Shown: positions 1-4,999 of the stretch, piece by piece | Layout of the letters: every line of letters begins with the position of its first letter | How positions within the stretch are numbered: position 1 is the first letter of the stretch | Assembly: GCA_029857855.1 (NCBI GenBank) | Contig: JAOUGG010000130.1 | Coordinates: 1-6,800 of the forward strand | Reading direction: 5' to 3' | Length of the DNA: 6,800 nucleotides | From: Acidimicrobiia bacterium | GTDB lineage: Bacteria; Actinomycetota; Acidimicrobiia; Acidimicrobiales; SZUA-35 | The notes under the pieces: generated by a model | Databases searched by the model: none | What the model saw: only the letters and a program-made list of their open reading frames with translations | Told to the model about the DNA's origin: nothing | Program-made: the position numbers and the translations under genes

Positions 1-68
1 CTTCGGACGATCGAGTCCCAGTTCTTCTGTATCCGAGGCTTCGGCGGCACGAGCTGCGTCTGAGCCCC
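1..68. other. Left edge, coding status undetermined
   Basis: This edge is too short to assign. On the minus strand a GTG at 50-48, 18 bases after the folK stop, opens a frame that stays open to the edge (it begins MPPKPRIQKNWDSIVR) and could be the next gene of the folate operon, but it has no clear ribosome binding site. On the plus strand a frame open from base 1 ends with TGA at 61-63 and could be the tail of a convergent gene. Both frames show high GC at third positions, so composition does not decide. Sequence further left would settle it. Confidence 0.25.
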
Positions 69-629
69 TCAGCCGGCCGGTCCATCGGCCGCCGGCAGCG
101 CTCCAATGGCCCGGACCTCGCCGATCGCGAGGTCCGGGTCATAGGCGGCCAGGAGCGGATGATCCTGCAGCGACGGATCGAGCTCCAACAGTGGCACCAT
201 GACGAAATTGCGCTCGGTCATGCGGGGATGGGGCACGGTCAGATCCGGGGTGTCGATCTGGTGATCGCCGTACAGCAGCACGTCGACGTCCAGCGTGCGG
301 GGCCCCCAGCGCACGAGCCGGACCCGACGGGCCCGCTGTTCCAGTTCCCAGCAGCGACGAAGCAGAGCATCGGCGCTCAGCTCGGTCCGGACCTCGACGA
401 CGATGTTGTGGAAGGCGTCCTGCTCGACACCGCCGACGGGTTCGGTCTCGTAGACGCTCGACACGGCGACGACCGCCGTGGTGGCGTCGTCCAACCCGCC
501 GACCGCCCGTCGAAGGTGGTCGAGACGATCGCCGACGTTGGAGCCGAGGCCGAGGAAGGCCCGGATCGGGGTGACGGACGACGTCTCCCCCAACGGGTCA
601 GCCGTTTCGGGTTCGATGGATGCGGACAC
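69..629 (-). CDS. folK: 6-hydroxymethyl-7,8-dihydropterin pyrophosphokinase (HPPK)
   Basis: FolK transfers pyrophosphate from ATP to 6-hydroxymethyl-7,8-dihydropterin, making the pterin substrate of FolP; it is cytosolic. The 186-residue product has the FolK landmarks: LGLGSNVGDR near residues 26-35, the family signature RWGPRTLDVDVLLYG at 107-121 with the two magnesium-binding aspartates (D114, D116) and R111, and PHPRMTERNFVMVPL at 133-147. The core begins at about residue 23, so the first 20 or so residues are an extra leader and the true start is not certain. The GTG at 629 gives a 32-base overlap with folB. A TTG at 593, just after the folB stop, is an alternative. Neither start has a strong Shine-Dalgarno sequence, which fits translational coupling to folB. 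It is the last recognisable gene of the folP-folB-folK unit. Confidence 0.95.
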   Translation of the reverse strand: MSASIEPETADPLGETSSVTPIRAFLGLGSNVGDRLDHLRRAVGGLDDATTAVVAVSSVYETEPVGGVEQDAFHNIVVEVRTELSADALLRRCWELEQRARRVRLVRWGPRTLDVDVLLYGDHQIDTPDLTVPHPRMTERNFVMVPLLELDPSLQDHPLLAAYDPDLAIGEVRAIGALPAADGPAG

Positions 630-1008
630 CCGTTGTGGCGACGATGGACGCCACCGGTGGCCGCAACTTGCGGACCCGGACCGTGACGGTGTCGACCGAC
701 GGGAAGCTCAGCGCCAGTTCGGCCGCCCGGGCCGCGAGGCGTTCGAGCAGCTGGAATCGTTCGGCCGGAAGGGTGATGGCCAACAGATCGATGAGCGCTC
801 CGTAGTTGACGGTGTCGGTGAGATCGTCGCTTTGCCCGGCTGCGCTCAGGTCGAGATGCAGGTCGAGATCGAAGCGGAACGGTTGACGTCGGGCTTGTTC
901 CTCCTCGAGCACGCCGCAGTAGAGAAGAAGTTCGAGTCCTCGGACCTCGACGATATCGGGGGTGCCCGAGTCGGCGGAATCGTAGGCGCCCAACGGCTCC
1001 GAACTCAC
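598..1008 (-). CDS. folB: Dihydroneopterin aldolase
   Basis: FolB cleaves 7,8-dihydroneopterin to 6-hydroxymethyl-7,8-dihydropterin and glycolaldehyde in the cytosol, feeding FolK. The 136-residue product matches the family: an RGLELLLYCGVLEEE start of the tunnel fold at 23-37, RQPFRFDLDLHLDLS at 41-55, the DDLTDTVNYGAL segment at 61-72, the LLERLA helix with the conserved Glu at about 89, and RKLRPPVA at 113-120 with the expected active-site Lys at 114. About 15-20 residues precede the core. The start is a GTG whose GTGA overlaps the stop of the upstream phosphatase-like gene by four bases, so reinitiation is likely. The 3' end overlaps folK. Identity is well supported; the exact start is slightly uncertain. 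Confidence 0.93.
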   Translation of the reverse strand: MSSEPLGAYDSADSGTPDIVEVRGLELLLYCGVLEEEQARRQPFRFDLDLHLDLSAAGQSDDLTDTVNYGALIDLLAITLPAERFQLLERLAARAAELALSFPSVDTVTVRVRKLRPPVASIVATTGVRIHRTRNG

Positions 1009-1604
1009 GAAGCCTGACCGGCCACGGCGGCATCACCCGAGGAGCCGCCGTCGGCGGCCGCTCCGGCACCATCGTCCGGTGAACGCCGCCGAGGAGGCAC
1101 GGTCTTCGGTGCTGTTGCCGCGGCGTCGGCGATGGCGCGACCTTCGGGGCCGATCTGTCGGCCGAAGATCCGCTCGGCCACCACGATCGCCTCGTGGGTG
1201 ACCGGCACCATCTCCGTCCAGCGCAGGTAGCCGGCCATGAGGCCCATCAGCCGATCGTTGATCTCCTCCATGTGGAGGAGCAGCTTCTTGCGACCGCCGA
1301 GCAGCGTCTGCAGCTCGGTGTAGATCTGTGGCAGTGCCAGATCGAGATCGAGGCCGGGTGCGAACGGCCAATGCTTCCAGGGCATCGCGAACTCGTCGTA
1401 GGCGTGAAGGTTGTGATCCGACGGGATCAACGACACGACAAAGGCGAATCCGTTCTCGCGGATCCAGATGATCTCCTCCTGGCGCCGAACCTTACGATGG
1501 TTCGTGCCGTATCCGCCGGGTCGTTCACAAACGGCCAGCTGATCCTGAATCACCCACTGAAAGGCGCGGGGCTTGATTCCCTGCGCCCACTTTCCCTTGG
1601 CCAT
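1005..1604 (-). CDS. Dual-specificity-phosphatase-like protein without catalytic Cys (probable pseudophosphatase)
   Basis: This 199-residue protein lies between folP and folB and has no name I can assign. Its layout resembles dual-specificity/tyrosine phosphatases: LAVCERPG near 23-30, GFAFVVSLIPSDHNLHAYDE at about 52-71 (like the strand and loop before the general-acid loop), WKHWPF at 76-81, then KKLLLHMEEINDRLMGLMAG at 106-125 followed by YLRW. Set against the phosphatase P-loop HCxxGxxR(S/T)G, the His (111) and Arg (118) align, but Cys is Met112, Gly is Ile115, and the following Thr-Gly is Leu-Met. The aspartate expected in the acid loop is also not evident. Residues from about 160 form an Ala/Gly/Asp-rich, probably disordered tail. 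The ATG at 1604 is preferred over a TTG at 1625 because GGGAG lies nine bases upstream of it. folP ends one base before this ATG, and the 3' end overlaps folB by four bases, so it is a true operon member. A fold assignment from motif spacing is an inference; an unrelated family is possible. Confidence 0.8.
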   Translation of the reverse strand: MAKGKWAQGIKPRAFQWVIQDQLAVCERPGGYGTNHRKVRRQEEIIWIRENGFAFVVSLIPSDHNLHAYDEFAMPWKHWPFAPGLDLDLALPQIYTELQTLLGGRKKLLLHMEEINDRLMGLMAGYLRWTEMVPVTHEAIVVAERIFGRQIGPEGRAIADAAATAPKTVPPRRRSPDDGAGAAADGGSSGDAAVAGQAS

Positions 1605-1605
1605 G

Positions 1606-2418
1606 TCACCTTTCTCCCGCGACAACCGTCGCGGCTTGTTTGGCCGCCTTCACGTCATGTACCCGGACAAGACTCGCCCCCTTCAGCATGGCATAGGTTG
1701 CCGTCGCTACCGACCCAACCAGACGCCCTTCTGGAGGAATTTGTTGATCGGCGCCGTCGGACCGGGCCAGCATCTGGCCGAGCATCGCCTTGCGGCTGGT
1801 GCCGATGGCGACCGGGTGGCCGGTGGCGACGAACGAGTCGATGTTGGCCAGCAGGGCGAGGTTGTGGTCGAAGGTCTTGCCGAAGCCGAAACCGGGGTCG
1901 ATCCACAGCTCGGTGACGCCGGCGTCGATCGCTTTGGCCGCCCGTGCGACGAGGTAGTCGCGTACGTCGGCCACGACATTGTTGTAGGTCGGGTTGCGTT
2001 GCATCGTGGACGGCGACCCCAGCATGTGCATGGCGATCCAGCCGACACCCAGATCGGCGGCGACGGGCCACAAGTCGGCGCTGATGTCGTTGATGATGGT
2101 CGCTCCGGCGGCCACCGCGGCCCGCGCCACCTCCTCGTGCCGGGTATCGACGGCGATCCGGCACGTGCCGCTCATCGCCTCGACGACAGGCAGGATGCGC
2201 TTCATCTCGGTGTCGAGATCCACCGGATCGGAGCCGGGGCGGGTGGACTCTCCGCCGACGTCGATCACGTCGGCGCCCTCGTCGAGCATCCTCCTGGCGT
2301 GGTTGATGGCCACATCGGGCTCGACGAACAGCCCCCCGTCGCTGAACGAGTCGGGGGTGACGTTGAGAATGCCCATCACGAGCGGCTTCGATCCCGGGTG
2401 CGGTCCTGGTTGCTGCAC
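1606..2418 (-). CDS. folP: Dihydropteroate synthase
   Basis: FolP condenses 6-hydroxymethyl-dihydropterin pyrophosphate with p-aminobenzoate to give 7,8-dihydropteroate; it is the sulfonamide target. The 270-residue product is full length with every landmark of the TIM-barrel family: NVTPDSFSDGG at 19-29, DVGGESTRPGS at 53-63, Asp91 in AVDTRHEE, the NDIS segment at 110-113, MHMLGSPSTMQ at 130-140, IDPGFGFGKTFDHN at 173-186, GTSRK at 206-210 with the substrate-binding Lys, and VRVHDV at 251-256 with the Arg and His expected near the pyrophosphate. The start is GTG at 2418; no Shine-Dalgarno is visible, but a TAGACT -10-like hexamer lies nine bases upstream, suggesting a leaderless or nearly leaderless message. 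It is the first gene of the folate unit and is divergent from the HNH gene. Confidence 0.96.
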   Translation of the reverse strand: MQQPGPHPGSKPLVMGILNVTPDSFSDGGLFVEPDVAINHARRMLDEGADVIDVGGESTRPGSDPVDLDTEMKRILPVVEAMSGTCRIAVDTRHEEVARAAVAAGATIINDISADLWPVAADLGVGWIAMHMLGSPSTMQRNPTYNNVVADVRDYLVARAAKAIDAGVTELWIDPGFGFGKTFDHNLALLANIDSFVATGHPVAIGTSRKAMLGQMLARSDGADQQIPPEGRLVGSVATATYAMLKGASLVRVHDVKAAKQAATVVAGER

Positions 2419-2427
2419 AGCCCGCTC

Positions 2428-2433
2428 AGTCTA
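2428..2433 (-). promoter_or_regulatory. Candidate -10 element for the folP operon
   Basis: On the minus strand the hexamer TAGACT (TANNNT type) ends nine bases before the folP GTG start. No convincing -35 hexamer lies 16-18 bases further upstream. Actinobacterial leaderless genes often show this arrangement. The same GTAGACT heptamer occurs just before the small membrane-protein gene at 6342. The divergent HNH gene means the folate unit needs a promoter in this gap. Confidence 0.4.
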
Positions 2434-2621
2434 CCGACGTGGGGTTCCGGGTGACGCGCAGCCCTTCGTGGGTGGAGGCTCGCGGGTCGCGCACAGTCGT
2501 TCGATCAAGGAGATCCGAGCAGCGGCGGCAGCCCGATCGGCGAAGCACAATGCCGCTGGATGGTTCCCTGCCACGATCCGACCATGGACGCCTTTCGTCT
2601 ACCCTTGAGCACCTGAATTTC

Positions 2622-2637
2622 TCGAACAATTGTTTGC
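2622..2637 (+). promoter_or_regulatory. Candidate LexA (SOS) box upstream of the HNH gene
   Basis: The sequence TCGAAC-AATT-GTTTGC agrees with the mycobacterial SOS-box consensus TCGAAC-N4-GTTCGA at 10 of 12 defined positions, and its core AACAATTGTT (2625-2634) is a perfect palindrome. It overlaps the candidate -35 hexamer, where a bound repressor would block transcription. Genes of the 13E12 repeat family, to which the downstream gene appears to belong, are among the LexA-controlled genes described in Mycobacterium tuberculosis, so the placement makes biological sense. Binding is inferred from sequence only. Confidence 0.6.
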
Positions 2638-2662
2638 ATTCAACCCCACGACGAACTACACT
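2634..2662 (+). promoter_or_regulatory. Candidate promoter of the HNH gene
   Basis: A TTGCAT hexamer (2634-2639) and a TACACT hexamer (2657-2662) are separated by 17 bases, an ideal spacing for the housekeeping sigma factor. Each matches its consensus only partly (three and four of six). Transcription would begin around 2669, giving a leader of roughly 65-70 bases before the ATG at 2736. Confidence 0.35.
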
Positions 2663-2665
2663 GCC

Positions 2666-2705
2666 GGCCCCGGGTCGGGGCCCGGAATCTCGCACCTTCA
2701 GGTGC
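2666..2705 (+). repeat. Two tandem hairpins in the HNH gene leader
   Basis: The first inverted repeat is GGCCCC-GGGTC-GGGGCC (2666-2682), a six-pair all-GC stem near the expected transcript start. The second is GCACC-TTCA-GGTGC (2693-2704 core; outer pair to 2692 and 2705), a stem with a four-base loop. They lie about 30 bases before the ATG, which has no clear Shine-Dalgarno sequence. A role in RNA stability or translation is possible but not shown. Confidence 0.4.
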
Positions 2706-2735
2706 CAAGCATTCGCACTGTTGTCTGGTTGCTTG

Positions 2736-4064
2736 ATGGCGGAACCCTGCGCTTCTACTTCTTTTGATCGTATTGTCGGATTGATCGAGTCTTTGGATTC
2801 GACGACCGAGGCTTTGTGCGGCGACGGCTGTGATGTTTCGATGCTCGACGAGGCACAACTCCGGGTCATCGTCCGTGCCGTGCGCTCGAGTCAGCGTACT
2901 CTTGAGCAGATCCTGACCCGAGTCGCGTCGGCTGCCGATGCCCTCGACGGCTCCGGTCATGGAGTTCTCCTGGGCGACGGACAAGCCGTTGCAGGGCGTA
3001 CGGCCCGGCGGGAACTCGAGCGAGCGCTGTTGATCCAGGAGCTGCCGGCCGTCGGTGAGGCCGTCGGGTTTGGCCGTATTGGTGGGGAACAGCTCGATCT
3101 GCTCGTCCGTGCCGCTCGCGACGTCGGGCCGGAATGTCACGATGCGCTCTCCGCGTCCGATCTCATCAAGGCTGCAGCATCAGAGCCTGTCGATAGCTTT
3201 GCCCGACGGCTGCGTGGAATCGTCGACCTGCTCAAGGGCGATCACGGTCGTGGCGATGCGTTGGCTCGACCGAAGGCATCGTCTTGGCGTTCATGGTTCG
3301 ATCATCGAACGGGCATGGGCCACATGCACGGCACGTTCGACCCGGAGCGCCACGAGGCGATTCAGAATTCGCTCGAGGCGCATCTCACCCGGCTGGCGAA
3401 CGAGAGTGGCTTGGAGAAAAATCCAAACCTCGCCGCGGCCGCAGCGTTCGAGCTGCTGACCCAGAGCGAACACGGCGGACCCGGGCGCCGTCACATCGGC
3501 GTGGTCGTCGACTGGGAGACGTTCGTGTGCGGCGGCCACGCCGATTCCGTGCGGGAAACCGTCGATGGCCGGCCGCTGCCACCCGAGACGATCTCCCGCA
3601 TCGCCTGCGACGCTGTGATCCAGCGGATCGTGCTGGATCAACGAGGTGTGCCCGTCAATGTGGGTCGTCGGTATCGGACCGCAACCGACGCTCAGTGGCA
3701 AGCGGCCCGCGCCGTTCACCGAACTTGCGCTTGGTATGGCTGCGACCGACCACTCGCGTGGTGCCAGCTTCATCACATACACGAATGGGAACACGGAGGT
3801 CCGACCGACCTCTGCAACCTCGTTCCGTTGTGCGGGGAGCATCATCATGCAGTCCATGAAGGTGGGTGGAGTCTCACATTCTGGGAAGACCGGACGCTCG
3901 ATATTCACCGACCCGACGGGACCGGATGGGTCAGTAGCCGGCCGGATCGGGTGGCTGAACCGATGTATTCGGCGGTGTGGCCGAAGCGCAGATCGGAGGA
4001 CATCCGAGTGGTTGCCGCCACTCACCGGACTCGATGTGGGCCAAAGCAGCCGGCCGGGCCCTAG
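2736..4064 (+). CDS. DUF222 / 13E12-repeat-family HNH endonuclease
   Basis: The 442-residue product is a nuclease-like protein of the multi-copy actinobacterial family with an N-terminal DUF222 region (about residues 10-300) and a C-terminal HNH nuclease domain (about 328-378). The HNH part is complete: Cys331 and Cys336 (CAWYGC), the LHHIHEWEHGG stretch with His346-His347, Asn361 in CNLVPLC, Cys366, and the His cluster at 369-371 followed by VHEGGW. It should bind a metal and cut DNA, but the biological role of the family is unsettled; in M. tuberculosis its members form the REP13E12 repeats, one of which serves as the phiRv1 prophage attachment site. The ATG at 2736 is chosen because homology-like sequence (FDRIVGLIESLDSTTEAL) begins shortly after it; the open frame extends back to 2439 but that part looks non-coding. 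No good ribosome binding site is visible. It is the only plus-strand gene, its early codons are rich in T endings unlike its neighbours, and it appears intact, with no frameshift. Confidence 0.9.
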   Translation: MAEPCASTSFDRIVGLIESLDSTTEALCGDGCDVSMLDEAQLRVIVRAVRSSQRTLEQILTRVASAADALDGSGHGVLLGDGQAVAGRTARRELERALLIQELPAVGEAVGFGRIGGEQLDLLVRAARDVGPECHDALSASDLIKAAASEPVDSFARRLRGIVDLLKGDHGRGDALARPKASSWRSWFDHRTGMGHMHGTFDPERHEAIQNSLEAHLTRLANESGLEKNPNLAAAAAFELLTQSEHGGPGRRHIGVVVDWETFVCGGHADSVRETVDGRPLPPETISRIACDAVIQRIVLDQRGVPVNVGRRYRTATDAQWQAARAVHRTCAWYGCDRPLAWCQLHHIHEWEHGGPTDLCNLVPLCGEHHHAVHEGGWSLTFWEDRTLDIHRPDGTGWVSSRPDRVAEPMYSAVWPKRRSEDIRVVAATHRTRCGPKQPAGP

Positions 4065-4076
4065 GTCGTCGCCCGG
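4054..4076 (+). terminator. GC hairpin over the HNH gene stop codon
   Basis: A perfect inverted repeat CCGGGC-11 bases-GCCCGG spans the TAG stop at 4062-4064. There is no T tract, so it is not a classical intrinsic terminator. It lies between two convergent genes, about 50 bases beyond the tilS stop, and could act on either strand. The rest of the gap (4077-4126) shows nothing else convincing. Confidence 0.25.
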
Positions 4077-4126
4077 AGCGGAGAGCACGAGGGCAGCTGC
4101 TACTTGACAGTGATAATGGTGGTGGC

Positions 4127-4999
4127 TTAATTGGCCGAGAGTCGCTGGCCGGATCGACTGATCCGTAGGCCGGGTTCGATCTCGCAGGCCACGACCTCGC
4201 CCCGGACCACGGCCATGACCCGTTCGAGTTCCGCCGACGAAGGCGGGTAGCCGGTGGCGGTCTGCAGCCATCGGCGGAGAGCCTGACGGGCGATTGACGG
4301 CAGCGCCTCGCTCAGAGTCCGGCAGTCGGTCGGGTCGAGTTCGGCGGCCAGGATGTCGAGATCGGCGGCCACCCGGCGAGCGTGCTCCGCGCTTCGGGTC
4401 AGCAGCGGTACCGCGTCACGGTCGCTGATATCACCGAGCAGCGGCAGGACCTCGTGGCGGATGCGGTTGCGCACGAAGCGGCGGTCACGATTCGTCGGGT
4501 CCTCGACGGGCACCAGCCCCAGCTCGGCGCACAGTGCCTCGGTTTCGGCCCGACGGAGGGCCAAGATCGGGTGGCGATGACCGGGTTCCATGGCCGCAAT
4601 GCCGTCGAGACCGGCCCCTCGTATCAGGTTGATCAGCACCGTCTCGGCCTGGTCGTCGGCGGTGTGGCCGGTCATGGCGTCGGGACCGAGCACTCGGAGA
4701 CGGGCCCGTCGGGCCCGATTCTCCAGATCCGATCCCGGCTCAACCACCACCGTCTCGGACCGGAAGCCGGCGCCGAACCGTTCCGCTGCCGACGCCACCA
4801 CCGCGGCTTCAGCGGCCGAACCGCGACGCAGACCGTGATCGACATGGACGGCCGTCACCCGTAATCCGGCTCGGCAGGCCAGCACGAGCAGCGCCAATGA
4901 GTCCGCTCCGCCCGATACTGCGCACACGACCTCGGTGCCCGCAACGGGGAACGTACAGCGGGCCGGGAGTTGATCGAGAAGACAGCCGTCAGGCGGCAC
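4127..4999 (-). CDS. tilS: tRNA(Ile)-lysidine synthetase
   Basis: TilS uses ATP and lysine to convert C34 of the CAU-anticodon tRNA-Ile to lysidine, which switches its decoding to AUA; it is a cytosolic and usually essential enzyme. The 290-residue product carries the PP-loop SGGADS at 29-34, VHVDHGLR at 51-58, GHTADDQAETVL at 111-122 and the EDPTNRD...RNRIRHEV block at 166-184, all characteristic of TilS. It is short, like many actinobacterial versions, and the stretch between LENRARRARL and GHTADD seems a few residues shorter than usual. The GTG at 4999 is chosen: it overlaps the end of the metalloprotease gene by 11 bases and leaves a normal N-terminus. The open frame continues to 5200 but that part is the other gene read in the wrong frame. 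Translation is probably coupled to the upstream gene. It ends in TAA, convergent with the HNH gene. Confidence 0.94.
   Translation of the reverse strand: MPPDGCLLDQLPARCTFPVAGTEVVCAVSGGADSLALLVLACRAGLRVTAVHVDHGLRRGSAAEAAVVASAAERFGAGFRSETVVVEPGSDLENRARRARLRVLGPDAMTGHTADDQAETVLINLIRGAGLDGIAAMEPGHRHPILALRRAETEALCAELGLVPVEDPTNRDRRFVRNRIRHEVLPLLGDISDRDAVPLLTRSAEHARRVAADLDILAAELDPTDCRTLSEALPSIARQALRRWLQTATGYPPSSAELERVMAVVRGEVVACEIEPGLRISRSGQRLSAN

Larger units (their letters stand above)
2419..2735. other. Divergent intergenic region between folP and the HNH gene
   Basis: These 317 bases hold no gene I can support. The left part carries the candidate folP -10 element. The right part carries a LexA-box-like palindrome, a candidate promoter for the HNH gene and two hairpins in its probable leader. 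The middle (about 2440-2600) has open frames on both strands, but none resembles a known family or has a ribosome binding site; decayed remains of a lost gene cannot be excluded. Confidence 0.6.

Noticed and set aside
1573..2454. 293-residue plus-strand frame opposite folP
   Set aside because: It is antisense to a gene with every FolP motif; the translation is His/Gly/Asp-rich shadow sequence.
2480..2530. TTCGATC-containing stretch as a tRNA T-arm
   Set aside because: No acceptor stem, anticodon arm or paired T stem could be built around it.
2440..2600. Remnant of folE, ftsH or hpt in the intergenic region
   Set aside because: I translated both strands and found frames without stops, but none with residues typical of the ends of those proteins.
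2439..2735. N-terminal extension of the HNH frame back to 2439
   Set aside because: The frame is open, but the translation shows no family resemblance and it runs through the LexA-like box, promoter and hairpins; the DUF222-like sequence begins just after the ATG at 2736.
4104..4131. TTGACA hexamer followed by CTTAAT on the plus strand, as a promoter
   Set aside because: The -35 is perfect, but the spacing is 16 and the -10 poor, and no plus-strand gene lies downstream, only the antisense strand of tilS.
3291..4271. 326-residue minus-strand frame opposite the HNH gene
   Set aside because: It is antisense to the complete HNH domain and also crosses the tilS end; no recognisable domain.
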